From NCBI RefSeq assembly GCF_022695515.1, contig NZ_JALDPT010000013.1:1-64000 (forward strand): a stretch of DNA of 64,000 nt, read 5' to 3'. The notes beneath the pieces were generated by a model, which had not been told where the DNA came from, did not search any database, and worked only from the letters and a program-made list of their open reading frames with translations. Origin of the DNA: Phenylobacterium aquaticum (lineage in GTDB: Bacteria > Pseudomonadota > Alphaproteobacteria > Caulobacterales > Caulobacteraceae). Below are positions 14,789 to 24,599 of the stretch, in pieces. How positions within the stretch are numbered: position 1 is the stretch's first letter; the number at the start of each line of letters is the position of its first letter. The position numbers and the translations under genes are program-made.

Positions 14789-15544
14789 ATGGCAGGCATC
14801 GGGCAGTCCCACGCGCGCGCCGTCTCGGTCCTGGCGTTCGGCCTGGCCCTTGCCGGCGGATCGGCCGCGATCGCCGCCCCGGCCCCCGGCCTGACCGCGG
14901 TCTGGCTGCTCGACCAGCACACCTATGACCACCAGGAAGAATTCCGCCCGCCCCTGAAACCCGAGGTCAAGGCGATCGCCGACGCCAAGCGGGCCAAGCG
15001 CGAGAACGGCGGCGCGGTGCTCTCGGACAATGGCAAGAAGTGCCTGCCGGTCGGCATGCCCAGCATGGTGACCAACGAATTCGCCCTGGAGATCCTGGAG
15101 ACGCCGGGCCGGGTGACCATGCTGTCGGAGAGCAGCACCCTGCCCCGCACCATCGCGCTCGACCGCAAGACCCACCTGACCGACCAGGAGCCCAGCTGGA
15201 ACGGCGACGCCATCGGCCACTGGGAGGGCAAGACCCTGGTGGTCGAGACCACCGGCCTCAATGACCGCATCAGCCACATGCCCTTCGGCTTCGGCGGGGT
15301 GATGTCGCTGACCACCAAGATCACCGAGCGCTACAGCCTGGCGGACGGCGGCCAGACCCTGGTCAACCAGATGACCTTCGACGATCCCAACGTGCTGATC
15401 GCCCCCTGGACCGTGACCTACAGGTACCACCGCACCGAACCCAGAACCCAGCTGTGGGAATATGTCTGCGAGGTCGACGCGCCCGGCTGGTCGGAGCGGT
15501 TCCAGGGGGACCCCGACTACAAGAAGCCGCCCGGCGACCAGTGA
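14789..15544 (+). CDS. Secreted protein of unknown function (family A, copy 1)
   Basis: 251 aa from ATG 14789, with a Sec signal peptide (hydrophobic VSVLAFGLALAGGSAAIA, cleavage after AIA). The mature part contains SWNGDAIGHWEGKTLVVET, TTKITERYSLADGG and APWTVTYRYHR, the same string of motifs as in the gene at 15970, so the two are paralogues. It is periplasmic or extracellular. The family is frequent in Caulobacterales and sphingomonads and uncharacterised to my knowledge. It is followed by a small DUF6152-type gene, forming an A-B unit that is repeated. Confidence 0.65.
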   Translation: MAGIGQSHARAVSVLAFGLALAGGSAAIAAPAPGLTAVWLLDQHTYDHQEEFRPPLKPEVKAIADAKRAKRENGGAVLSDNGKKCLPVGMPSMVTNEFALEILETPGRVTMLSESSTLPRTIALDRKTHLTDQEPSWNGDAIGHWEGKTLVVETTGLNDRISHMPFGFGGVMSLTTKITERYSLADGGQTLVNQMTFDDPNVLIAPWTVTYRYHRTEPRTQLWEYVCEVDAPGWSERFQGDPDYKKPPGDQ

Positions 15545-15581
15545 CCGCGCCCTGCCCCCCGACCCTTCCCCGGAGCCCTTC

Positions 15582-15962
15582 ATGACCCTTCGCCGCACCG
15601 CCCTGGCCGGCCTTGCCGCCTCCGCCGCCCTGACCGCCAGCGGGGCCGAGGCGCACCACGCCTTCAACATGTACGACAACGCCAAGTACGTGCCGCTGGA
15701 GGCCACCGTGGTGTCCTTCACCTGGCAGAATCCGCACGCCATGCTGCAGGTGGTGGCGGCCATGCCGGACGGCACGACCGAGGCCTGGACCGTGGAATGC
15801 TCGGCGCCGAACATCATCGGCCGCCGCGGCTGGTCGGCCAAGTCGCTGAAGGCCGGGGACAAGGTGCCGCTGGTCCTGCACCCCATGAAGAACGGGGCCA
15901 AGTACGGGCTGATGGTCAAGGTGACCACGCCCTCGGGCCAGGTCCTGAACGACAAGATGTGA
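15582..15962 (+). CDS. DUF6152-type secreted protein (family B, copy 1)
   Basis: 126 aa from ATG 15582 (GGAG upstream). The N-terminal signal peptide ends before AHHAFNMYD, the hallmark HH-F start of DUF6152 mature chains. Later motifs are WQNPHAMLQV, ECSAPNIIGRRGW and LHPMKNGAKYG. It is predicted to be an OB-like beta-barrel periplasmic protein. It sits between two family-A genes and is about 45 percent similar by eye to the copy at 16734. Histidines in the AHHAF and HPM motifs could bind metal. Confidence 0.72.
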   Translation: MTLRRTALAGLAASAALTASGAEAHHAFNMYDNAKYVPLEATVVSFTWQNPHAMLQVVAAMPDGTTEAWTVECSAPNIIGRRGWSAKSLKAGDKVPLVLHPMKNGAKYGLMVKVTTPSGQVLNDKM

Positions 15963-15969
15963 GGACGCC

Positions 15970-16734
15970 ATGACCCTGCGCCTCCATCGACCGATCCTCG
16001 CGGGCCTGACCGCCCTGATGCTGGCCGGAACCGCCCATGCGGCGCCCGACCTGACCGGCTTCTGGGACTATCGCGGGCGGGTCGAGGCGGCCCGGGATTC
16101 CAATCCGCCGCCGGTGGTTCCCGAGCTGGCCGCCCGCCGCGCCAAGGCGGCCAAGGCGCGCGAGGGGGGCTTCGTGCGCAGCGTCAGCAACATGCTGTGC
16201 CTGCCGACCGGCTTCCCGGCGATGATGCAGTGGAAGTCGCCGATCGAGATCCTGGCCGGCGCCGGCCGCCTCGTGGTGCTCTCCGAGCATGATCCAGGCA
16301 ATGACGAGCCGCGCACCATCTATCTGGACCGGCCGATGCCGGCCGATCCCGACACCTCGTGGAACGGTTATTCCGTCGGCCATTGGGAGGGCGAGACCCT
16401 GGTCATCGACACGGCGGGCTTCAACGACCGGGGCGGGGTGTTCGGCCTGCCGCGCGGGGCCACGACCAAGATCACCGAGCGGCTGCATCTGGAGGACGGC
16501 GGCAAGACCCTGATCGACGCCCTCACCGTCACCGATCCCAAGACCCTGACCGCGCCCTGGACCGTCACCCTGAAATACGACCGCATGCCCGCCGACACCG
16601 AGCGGTTCGAGGCGGTCTGCGAACCCGACCTGGAGGCCCTGAAGGCGACCGACCTGAAGGCCATCAAGGACATAGACAGCGAGGCCGCCCGCATGCTCGA
16701 CCCCAAGCTCGCCTATAATCCGGGGGCCAAGTGA
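15970..16734 (+). CDS. Secreted protein of unknown function (family A, copy 2)
   Basis: 254 aa with a signal peptide (LAGLTALMLAGTAHA). It shares with copy 1 the motifs SWNGYSVGHWEGETLVIDT, TTKITERLHLEDGGKT and APWTVTLKYDR, and a conserved CLPTGFP near residue 77 (copy 1 has CLPVGMP). GAGGA lies just upstream of ATG 15970. Its stop shares a base with the next start. No enzymatic motif is recognised; it may be part of an envelope-associated complex with the DUF6152 partner. Confidence 0.65.
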   Translation: MTLRLHRPILAGLTALMLAGTAHAAPDLTGFWDYRGRVEAARDSNPPPVVPELAARRAKAAKAREGGFVRSVSNMLCLPTGFPAMMQWKSPIEILAGAGRLVVLSEHDPGNDEPRTIYLDRPMPADPDTSWNGYSVGHWEGETLVIDTAGFNDRGGVFGLPRGATTKITERLHLEDGGKTLIDALTVTDPKTLTAPWTVTLKYDRMPADTERFEAVCEPDLEALKATDLKAIKDIDSEAARMLDPKLAYNPGAK

Positions 16735-17144
16735 TGGGCGCGACGTCCATGATCGCCCGCCGCGGGGTCTTGACCCTGGGCCTGGCCGCCCTGGCGCTCG
16801 CCGCCCCGGCCCAGGCGCACCACAGCTTCAACATGTTCGCCCTCGACAAGACCGTGACCCTCACCGGCACGGTCACCGAGTTCCGCTGGAGCATGCCGCA
16901 CGTCTGGCTCTATGTCTTGGCGCCCGGCAAGGACGGCGGCCAGCCGGAGACCTGGGGCTTCGAATGCCACGCCCCGAACCTGGTGGCGCGCAAGGGCTGG
17001 AAGCACGACAGCTTCAAGCCCGGCGACAAGGTCAGCATCTTCATGCACCCGATGAAGGACGGCAGCCGGGCCGGCAGCGTGATCTATGTGACCACCGCCG
17101 ACGGGGTGCAGATGTGGAACGCCGACTCCGTCTCGGCGCCGTAG
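16734..17144 (+). CDS. DUF6152-type secreted protein (family B, copy 2)
   Basis: 136 aa from ATG 16734 (TGATG overlap with the previous stop); MIARRG at 16749 is an alternative start. The signal peptide ends APAQA followed by HHSFNMFA. Motifs parallel copy 1: WSMPHVWLYV, ECHAPNLVARKGW, MHPMKDGSRAG. Together with the preceding gene it reproduces the A-B arrangement, so the four genes arose by duplication of a two-gene unit. Confidence 0.75.
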   Translation: MGATSMIARRGVLTLGLAALALAAPAQAHHSFNMFALDKTVTLTGTVTEFRWSMPHVWLYVLAPGKDGGQPETWGFECHAPNLVARKGWKHDSFKPGDKVSIFMHPMKDGSRAGSVIYVTTADGVQMWNADSVSAP

Positions 17145-17149
17145 CGACC

Positions 17150-17166
17150 CCGGGCCGCGCGCCCGG
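17150..17166 (+). terminator. GC hairpin after the duplicated secreted-protein operon
   Basis: CCGGGC and GCCCGG form a 6-bp stem with a CGCGC loop immediately after the stop at 17144. There is no T-run, so it is at best a weak or factor-assisted terminator. Confidence 0.3.
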
Positions 17167-17231
17167 TCCGGGCGCCGTGCTTGCACCGCAAAATGCGACC
17201 TGTTACCAGCGCCCACTCGTCAGGAGCCTGA

Positions 17232-18068
17232 ATGCAGATCGCCGAACACATGCTGCGCACGGGCCGCCGTGGAACCCTGCATGAGTTCAGCATGGCGCTC
17301 GCGGACCTGCGGGCCTCCACTCACAAGGCGGGACTGGCCTGGTCGCTCGCCTGGCACGACGTGGTGTCGCGCTATCGCGGCTCGATCCTGGGTCCGTTCT
17401 GGATCACGCTCTCCATGGCCCTGATGGTCCTGGGCATCGGCTTCATCTATTCGAAGCTGTTCCACATCGCGCTCGACGAATTCATGCCGTGGGTCGCCAT
17501 CGGCATCGTCTTCTGGGGCATGATCTCGCTCACCATCATCGAGGGCTGCGACACCTTCGTCGCCGCCAAGGGGATGCTCAGCCAGACCTCCCTGCCGATG
17601 TTCACCTTCATCTGGCGGACGGCCTTCCGGAACCTGATCAACCTGGCGCACCACACGGTGATCATCGTCGGCGTGCTGATCTGGTACGGCTATTGGCGCA
17701 AGGCCAATGTGCCGCTGGCGGTCGTGGGCCTGGCGCTGACGCTGGCCAATGTCATCTGGATCAGCTTCGCGGTGGCGCTCGCCTCGGCCCGGTTCCGCGA
17801 CATCCCGCAGATCGTCGGCTCGATCATGCAGTTCGCGATCTTCCTGACCCCGGTGTTCTGGCTGCCGGGCCACGGCATCTTGGCCAAGCACGCCGTGCTG
17901 GTGTTCAATCCCTTCTTCCACATGCTGGACGTCATTCGTTCGCCGCTCATGGGGCGCATGCCGTCGGGCTTGAGCTACGCCGTCCTGGCGACCATGGCCG
18001 TGGTCGGCTGGACGGCCACCTTCTCCGTCTTCGCGGTCATCCGCCGCCGGATCGTGCATTACCTATGA
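17232..18068 (+). CDS. wzm: ABC-2 type polysaccharide export permease (Wzm)
   Basis: 278 aa with six hydrophobic helices. The cytoplasmic N terminus leads into SRYRGSILGPFWITLSM, the conserved entry of Wzm/KpsM/RfbA permeases, and the protein has the usual length of the family. It forms the membrane channel for lipid-linked O-polysaccharide or capsule export across the inner membrane. The ATPase gene overlaps its stop in ATGA fashion, and two glycosyltransferase genes follow, which fits an O-antigen/smooth LPS export operon. Confidence 0.88.
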   Translation: MQIAEHMLRTGRRGTLHEFSMALADLRASTHKAGLAWSLAWHDVVSRYRGSILGPFWITLSMALMVLGIGFIYSKLFHIALDEFMPWVAIGIVFWGMISLTIIEGCDTFVAAKGMLSQTSLPMFTFIWRTAFRNLINLAHHTVIIVGVLIWYGYWRKANVPLAVVGLALTLANVIWISFAVALASARFRDIPQIVGSIMQFAIFLTPVFWLPGHGILAKHAVLVFNPFFHMLDVIRSPLMGRMPSGLSYAVLATMAVVGWTATFSVFAVIRRRIVHYL

Positions 18069-18817
18069 AGCCGCCCCCGGTCTCGATCACCATCACCGAC
18101 CTGACCATGCGCTTCCCCGTCTATGGGGTGGACGCCAAGTCGCTGAAGAAACACCTGGCCCGCGTCGCGGTCGGCGGCCAGCTGGGCGCGCACCATGGCG
18201 CGACCGACGTCACCGCCATCCAGGGCCTCAATCTCAAGCTCAAGGCCGGCGACCGGCTGGGCCTGATCGGCCACAACGGCTCGGGCAAGACCACCCTGCT
18301 GCGGGCGCTGTCGGGCGCCTATGAGCCGGACGAAGGCACGATCGAGGTCAATGGCCGCATCGCCCCGCTACTGGACCTGAGCCTGGGCATCGACCCCTCG
18401 GCCACGGGGCTGGAGAACATCCGGCTGCGCGGGCGCATCGCCGGCCTCTCCGCCAAGGAGATCGAGGCCAAGATGGACCAGATCGGCGCCTTCACGGGCT
18501 TGGGTCCCTTCCTGGCCATGCCGCTCAAGACCTATTCCGCCGGCATGCAGGCGCGTCTCGCCTTCGCCGTCGCCACCGCCGTCGACGCCGACGTGCTGTT
18601 GATGGACGAATGGATCGCGGTCGGCGACGCCCAGTTCCAGAAGATCGCCCACGCCCGGCTGCTCAGCCTGGTGGAGCGGGCCGGCATCCTGGTGCTGGCC
18701 AGCCACGACCTCGACCTGATCCGGCTCTACTGCAACAAGGTCATGCGGATGGACGCGGGCGTGGCCTCGCCCATGGTCGACGTCAAGAAGATGGACCAGC
18801 TGCTCGCCGCCGCCTGA
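18065..18817 (+). CDS. wzt: ABC transporter ATP-binding protein for polysaccharide export (Wzt)
   Basis: 250 aa from ATG 18065, overlapping the permease stop. Walker A GHNGSGKTT at 69-77, signature TYSAGMQARLAFA, Walker B VLLMDEW and H-loop ASHDLD are all present. Like many O-antigen and teichoic acid ATPases the signature is SAGMQ rather than LSGGQ. It ends shortly after the nucleotide-binding domain and thus lacks the C-terminal carbohydrate-binding domain of long Wzt proteins. It powers export through the preceding Wzm. Confidence 0.9.
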   Translation: MKPPPVSITITDLTMRFPVYGVDAKSLKKHLARVAVGGQLGAHHGATDVTAIQGLNLKLKAGDRLGLIGHNGSGKTTLLRALSGAYEPDEGTIEVNGRIAPLLDLSLGIDPSATGLENIRLRGRIAGLSAKEIEAKMDQIGAFTGLGPFLAMPLKTYSAGMQARLAFAVATAVDADVLLMDEWIAVGDAQFQKIAHARLLSLVERAGILVLASHDLDLIRLYCNKVMRMDAGVASPMVDVKKMDQLLAAA

Positions 18818-18874
18818 CGGGACGAACCTGGCCTGCTACATCTGCCCACCGGTCAGCCTCTGCGCGGGAAGCCC

Positions 18875-20726
18875 TTGGACGTCGTCTTCACCATCGTCTC
18901 GCGCAATTACCAGGCCCAGGCTCAGACCCTGATGGACAGCCTGGCCGCGGCCGAGCCCGGTCTGCGCCGGGTGGTGGTGGCCTCCGACGGGCCGATGACC
19001 TTCGCCGATCCGGACATCGAGGTGCTGGACGCCGGCGACTTCGTCCCGAACTTCGCGGCGATGAGCGCCTATTACGACGCCATCGAACTGAACACCGCCA
19101 TCAAGCCGCACGCGTTCAAGACCCTGCTGGCGCGGCCGCAGATCGGCCAGGCGGTCTATCTGGACCCCGACATCTTCGTCTATCGGCCGCTGGCGGCCGT
19201 GCGCGAGGGCCTGGTCCGGGCGCCCCTGGTGCTGACGCCGCACCTGACCCGACCGCTGAAGGGCGAGGCCAATCCCTCCGACCGGGTGATCCTCGCCTCG
19301 GGGGCCTACAATCTCGGCTTCATGGCGGTCCGCGACGAGCCACAGATCACGGCCCTGCTGGACTGGTGGGGCGCGCGGCTGGAGTTCGACTGCCGGGTGG
19401 ATTTCGCCGCCGGCCTGTTCACCGACCAGAAGTGGATGGACCTCGCGCCGGGCTTCGTCAGCGACCTGGCGCTCCTGCGGACCCCAGCGCTGAACCTCGC
19501 CTACTGGAACCTGGAGGAGCGGGTCCTGGCCAGGACGCCGAGGGTTGGACCGTCGATGGCGAGCCCCTGGTGTTCTTCCATTTCTCCGGCTTCGACCCGG
19601 CCCGGCCCGAGTGCTGTCCAAGCACCAGGACCGCATCCGGATCGCGCCCCGATCGCCGCTGGCCAAGCTCTGCGCCGACTACGCCAAGGTCATGCTGGCC
19701 AATGGCCATGCCAGCGCCAGCGCCACGCCCTATGGCCACCGCGCCCTGCCCTCCGGCCGGCTGGTGACCGCGGCCGAGCGCCGCCGCATGCTGGACGCCG
19801 CGCGCCGGGGCGAGGATTTCGGCGGTGGCCTGACGCCGGAGGCCGAGATCTGGCTGGACGCGCCGCGGGCCACCACCCGCAGCCCCGCGACACCGCCTGA
19901 GGCGCCCTGGCTGGCCGGCTCTGAGGAGCTCGCCCAGGCCCTGATCACCCAATGGCCGCCGCCGGCGATCGGCGCCCTCTTGGCGGCGCGCAAGGACCTG
20001 CGCGAGCGCTTCGCGACCGACGAGGCCGGGCTCAAGGCCTGGCTGATCGGGCCCGAGGCCCTGGCCGGCCGGTTCGATCCGCGCTTCCTGGGCGAAGCCA
20101 TCACCCCGGACCTGGCCGCCCGGGCGGCGGCCTATGCGCTGGGCGAGACCTTGGATCCCGAACTGGCGGCCTATGGCCTGGCCGGCCGGGCCGGATGGCC
20201 GCCGGCGGCGCGGCCGACCCTCGACGCCCCCACCATCATGGCGCGCGGCGTGCCCTTCCCGCGGCTGTTCCTGAAGCTGTGGGAAGCGCGGACCGACCTG
20301 CAGAAGCTGTTCCCCCTGACCGGCCTGAAGTCGCGGTTCGGATTCCTGCGCTGGCTGATCGGCGGCGGCCTGGCCGAGGTCGGGATCGACGTCGCCGACC
20401 TGCCGGCCAATGTGCGCAGCCACCCGGCCTGGCGGCTGGCCGTCCTGATGAGCCGCCCGGCCGCGCCCTTGGCGCGCCGGCCCCAGGGCCACGGCGAGGC
20501 GCGGCGGCTGCATGTGGTGGAGACCTGGCGGCCTGATCTGGCCCTGGGCGACGAAGTGGTGTTCGAGGCCGCGACCGACCGGTTCCGCACCGCCGCCGGC
20601 GATCCGGCCGCCCCGCCGGCCCGCGTCGCCCAGGTGGTGTTCGCCACCGATCCGGGCCTCGCCCCCGCCGACGCGGTCGCCCTTTTGGCCCAGGGGGTCG
20701 CCTGGCGCTCGGCCGCGCGGCCGTGA
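18875..20726 (+). CDS. Glycosyltransferase (GT-A fold) with long C-terminal region, two frameshifts
   Basis: Three successive frames give one protein of about 617 aa. The first 230 residues are a GT-A domain with VFTIVSRNY and the DxD-type motif YLDPDIFVYRPL; after the first shift (about 19525-19546) comes GWTVDGEPLVFFHFSGFDP, and after a second (about 19606-19620) VLSKHQDRIRIAPRSP onward. Both are repaired by one added G/C. FHFSG is typical of glycosyltransferases of this group. The C-terminal 350 residues are helical with repeated LAA/GPEAL segments of unknown role. It lies in the wzm-wzt operon and overlaps the next gene by GTGA. Confidence 0.75.
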
Positions 20727-21936
20727 GCCTGTTCGATCCCGCCCGCCGGCTGTGGCGCCGGCTCGCGCCCTCCGGCCTGCGCAACGGGGCCCAACCCCTG
20801 CTCGGCCGCCTCCTGGAGGCCCAGGTGCGCAAGGCCGCCGCCGCGCCGCATGAGGCGCAGAGCTGGCGCGGCCCGGTGCGGGTGGTGGGCTGGTTCGAAG
20901 CCTCTCACGGCATCGCCGCCTCCGCCCGCCAGGCGGCGCGGGCCTTCGAGGCCCTAGGCGTGCCGGTTGAGCGGGTGGATGTCACCGGCGCCCGGCTCGA
21001 CTGGCTGCCGCCGCCCCAGCCCAAGCTGCCGGCCGCCCCTGGATCTTCCACCTCAATCCGCCGGAGATGGTCGCGGCCCTGGCGAAACTCGATCCCCGCC
21101 GTCTGCAGGGCCCGCGCTATGGCTACTGGGCCTGGGAGCTGCCCAAGGCGCCGGCGGCATGGATGAAGGACGCGGGCCTGGTGGAGGAGATCTGGGCGCC
21201 CAGCCGCTATACGGCCGAGGCCTTTGGGGACGCCGCCGCGCCGGTGCGGGTGGTGCCGCATCCCTTCTTCCTGGAGGACTACCGCGACATCCCGCCCGAG
21301 CCCCGCCCGCCGGGCTTCCTGGCCGTGGCCCTGTTCGACTTCAACTCCTCGGCGGCGCGCAAGAACCCGGAGGGGGTCATCGCGGCCTTCGCCAAGGCCT
21401 TCGGCGAGGACGCGGGCGCCCAGCTGATCCTGAAGACGCAGAACGGCGCGCGCTTTCCCCAGGCCCTGGCGGCCCTGCGGGCCCTCGCCCCGGCCAATGT
21501 GACGATCGAGGACGCCACCTGGTCCTATGGCCGGGTGAAGCGCCTGATCGCCGCCGCCGACGTGCTGGTGTCGCTGCACCGGGCGGAGGGCTTCGGCCTG
21601 ACCCCGGCCGAGGCCATGGCGCTGGGCACGCCAGTGATCGCCACCGCCTGGTCGGGCAATCTGGATTTCATGGATGAGACCTGCGCCCTGATGGTCCCCG
21701 CCCGGTCCGTGCCGGTGGAGGACCCGCAAGGCATCTATCGCGGGCAGATCTGGGCCGAGCCCGACCTGGAGGCCGCCGCCGAGGCGCTGCGCCGGCTGCG
21801 GGTCAAGCCGGAGCTGGGCCGGCGCCTGGCCGAGGCCGGCAAGCGACGGATCGCCGAGCGGCTGTCCCCCCAGGCGTGGTTCACCACCCTGCCCGACACG
21901 GTGAAGCAGGCGGCGATGGCGGCGACGCGGGGCTAG
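20723..21936 (+). CDS. Glycosyltransferase family 4 (GT-B), frameshifted
   Basis: About 404 aa across two frames joined near 21033-21041, where one C is missing from a run (restoring AAPWIFHLNPPEM). GTG 20723 overlaps the preceding stop. The C-terminal half shows the GT4 donor-site features: ALFDFNSSAARKNPEGVI and HRAEGFGLTPAEAMALGTP (the E-x7-E region) followed by VIATAWSGNLDF. It probably adds a sugar, often mannose or rhamnose in such operons, to the exported polysaccharide. It is the last gene of the cluster and converges on the MFS gene. Confidence 0.82.
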
Positions 21937-23129
21937 TCCTCGACCGGCTTGCCGATCGTCATCAGGCCCCAGACCGCCGCCGCCGCGATCAGGGCGGCGG
22001 GGATCATGGCGGCGAACACCTGGTCGGGGCTGTAGCCGTCCGCGCGCAGGTTCCCGGCGAGGATCGGCCCGGCGATGGAGCCCAGGCGTCCGACGGCGAT
22101 GGCAGCGCCGGCGCCCGCGGCGCGGATCGGGGTCGGATAGTAGATCGGGGCGAGCGCGTAGAGCACATAGAGCCCGCCCACAACCATGAAGCCGGACGCC
22201 GCCGCCCAGACCAGGATCAGGGGCAGGCCCGCCGCATTGGCCAGGCCGTAGAGCGCGCCGGCCAGGGCCAGGAACATGAGGGTCGCGGGCCAGCGGAACC
22301 CGACCCGGTCGGCCAGCCAGCCCAGAACCAGGGCGCCCACGATCGAGAAGCCGTTGAACCAGAGCGAGGCGGTCGCCCCCTCGGCCGGGGTGAAGCCCTT
22401 GGCCACCACCAGGGTCGGCAGCCAGTTGAGCAGCAGATAGGTGACCAGGAGGTCCAGACCGAACACCACCCAGATCAGCAGGGTCGGGATGGCCCGGCCC
22501 TTGGCGAAGACGCCGGCCACCACCCGCCGGTCGGCGTCCGGCGCGTGGGTCGGGCGGGTCTCCGGCAGCAACAGCAGGATGACCGGGGTGAGCAGCAGGG
22601 GCAGGGCGCCGCCGATCAGGAAGATCAGCCGCCAGTCCATCATCTGCTGGCCGTGGTGGGCGATCAGGGCGACCAGGGAGCCGCCGGCCGGGAGGCCGCA
22701 GAACATGCTGGTGGTGGTCGCCGCGCGCCGGCTGACCGGGCTGATCTCGGTCGCGATGGCGATGAGGTTGGGCATGGCCCCGCCGAACCCGACCCCGGTC
22801 AGGAACCGGGCGAGGGTCAGGGTCTCGAAGCTGTTGGATAGCGCCGTGGCCACCGAGAACAGGCCGAAGGCGGCGACCGCCACGGCCAGGACCGGCCGGC
22901 GCCCAACGCGGTCGGCGATCCAGCCGCCGCCGAGCGCGCCCAGCATCAGCCCGGCCATGGTGGCCGAGCCCGCCCAGCCCATCTGGCCGGGATTGAGGTG
23001 CAGCAGGGGGGCGAACTGGGGCGCGGCGATGCCGAAGGCCTGGATGTCGTAGCCCTCCAGGGCGGCGATGAAGAAGCAGATCGCCACCACCAGGCTGGAA
23101 TTGATGCGTGTCTCGGCCGCGGCGGCCAT
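21933..23129 (-). CDS. MFS transporter, aromatic acid:H+ symporter-like
   Basis: 398 aa from ATG 23129, chosen because GGAGGACGCC sits before it. Twelve hydrophobic segments; ALEGYDIQAFG in TM1 resembles the D-containing TM1 of the AAHS family (PcaK-like), and GGGWIADRVGRRP is the loop 2-3 MFS signature, repeated less well as GWLADRVGFRWP in the second half. It should import an aromatic or other organic acid by proton symport. No catabolic genes for such a substrate are adjacent, so the substrate is not known. Its 3' end overlaps the GT4 stop by four bases. Confidence 0.8.
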   Translation of the reverse strand: MAAAAETRINSSLVVAICFFIAALEGYDIQAFGIAAPQFAPLLHLNPGQMGWAGSATMAGLMLGALGGGWIADRVGRRPVLAVAVAAFGLFSVATALSNSFETLTLARFLTGVGFGGAMPNLIAIATEISPVSRRAATTTSMFCGLPAGGSLVALIAHHGQQMMDWRLIFLIGGALPLLLTPVILLLLPETRPTHAPDADRRVVAGVFAKGRAIPTLLIWVVFGLDLLVTYLLLNWLPTLVVAKGFTPAEGATASLWFNGFSIVGALVLGWLADRVGFRWPATLMFLALAGALYGLANAAGLPLILVWAAASGFMVVGGLYVLYALAPIYYPTPIRAAGAGAAIAVGRLGSIAGPILAGNLRADGYSPDQVFAAMIPAALIAAAAVWGLMTIGKPVED

Positions 23130-23291
23130 GGCGTCCTCCCCCTTGGAACCGCGGCCATCTGAACCTGAACCGGGGGCGAAACGCCACACTGGATGCAGTT
23201 GAGCCTGCCCTGCCGCACCGGCGCGCGCCGCCCTTGCCCGCCGCGCGACGCAGGGTCATTGTCCGCGCCTGTTTCGATATTGGGGTGCGCG

Positions 23292-24544
23292 ATGACGACT
23301 TCCACCTGGCTCTGCGGCGCGGCGACGGCGGCGATGGTTCTGGGCCTGGGCGGCGCCGCCCAGGCGGCCGGCAAGGACGCCAAGGTCTGGGCCGCGGCCG
23401 AGGCGCGCGGCCCGCCCAGCTGGAGCTCTTGAAGCAGGTGGTGAACATCGATTCCGGCACCGGCGACGTCGAGGGCGGCCGCAAGGTCGCCGCCGTGCTG
23501 ATCCCGCACCTGAAGGCCCTGGGCATGACGGTCGAGAGCGTGCCCGCCGAGATCGACGGCCTGCCCGAGAACACAGTCGCCACCCTGACCGGGACCGGCA
23601 AGGCGAAGATCCTGCTGATCGGCCACATCGATACGGTATTCGGGCCAGGCACGGTGGCGGGCTGGCCGTTCAGCATCGAGGGCGATGTCGGCCATGGCCC
23701 CGGGATCACCGACGAGAAGGGCGGGGTCGTCGAGGGCGTCTTCGCCCTGAAGCTGCTCAATCAGCTGGGCTTCAAGAACTTCGCCAAGATCACCTTCCTG
23801 ATCGAGACCAGCGAAGAGCGCGGCTCGCCCGGCACCCGCAAGCTGATCGACAAGCTGGTGCATGAGCACGACGTCGAGCTGAACCTGGAGCCCGGCGATT
23901 CGCCCGACGTGATCACCGTCTGGCGCAAGGGCTCGTCGACCATCGACATCGACGTGAAGGGCCGCGCGTCCCATGCCGGGGTCGCCCCGCAGGACGGCCG
24001 CAATGCGGCGACCGAGCTGGTCCACCAGCTGGCGACCGTCGACCAGTTCCCACATTCCGGATCGGGCACGACGGTCAATCTGACCATCATCAACGCCGGC
24101 TCGCGCTACAACATCATCCCCGAGGACGCCCGCGCCCAGATCAATGTGCGGATCCGCTCCAAGGCCGACCTGGACGCGGTGGTGGCGGGCTTCGAGAAGT
24201 CCGCCCAGACCACGGTGGTGCCCGACACCAAGGTGACGGTGACCCGCGAGAACTCCTTCCCGCCCCTGCCCAACAATCCGATGACCGACGCGCTGGCCGC
24301 CCGGGCCCAGGCGATCTACGCCCCGCTGGGCCTGACGCTGGGCCTCGGCGGCAATGGCGGCGCCTCCGAATCAGCGCTCGCCTATGAGGCGGGTATCCCC
24401 GCCCTGGACGGGTTGGGCCCGGTGGGCGGCGGCTTTCACTCCACCAAGGAGTTCATGGACATGAAGTCGGTCACGCCCAGGCTGTACCTTCTGACCAAGC
24501 TGGTGATGGAACTGGGCGCCGCGCCGCCCAAACCGGCGCGATAG
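23292..24544 (+). CDS. M20 family metallopeptidase, carboxypeptidase G2-like, frameshifted
   Basis: About 417 aa over two frames. The first frame encodes a signal peptide (AATAAMVLGLGGAAQA); the shift near 23408-23418 needs one added G to give ARGPAQLELLKQ. The mature enzyme has the M20 zinc ligands in GHIDTVF, GITDEKGG, ETSEERGSPG and a C-terminal His in GGFHSTKEF. The family hydrolyses C-terminal glutamate or other residues from peptides and folates. It would act in the periplasm. It is divergent from the MFS gene, with 162 bases between the starts. Confidence 0.85.
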
Positions 24545-24599
24545 GGCTGGACTGCCTGCAACAACCCGTTATGGGTGGACGTTCGCCAGAGCATCGCAC

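Noticed and set aside
14060..15955. A 631-codon minus-strand frame across the VOC and secreted-protein genes
   Set aside because: Low-complexity composition and overlap with four recognisable plus-strand genes show it is antisense noise.
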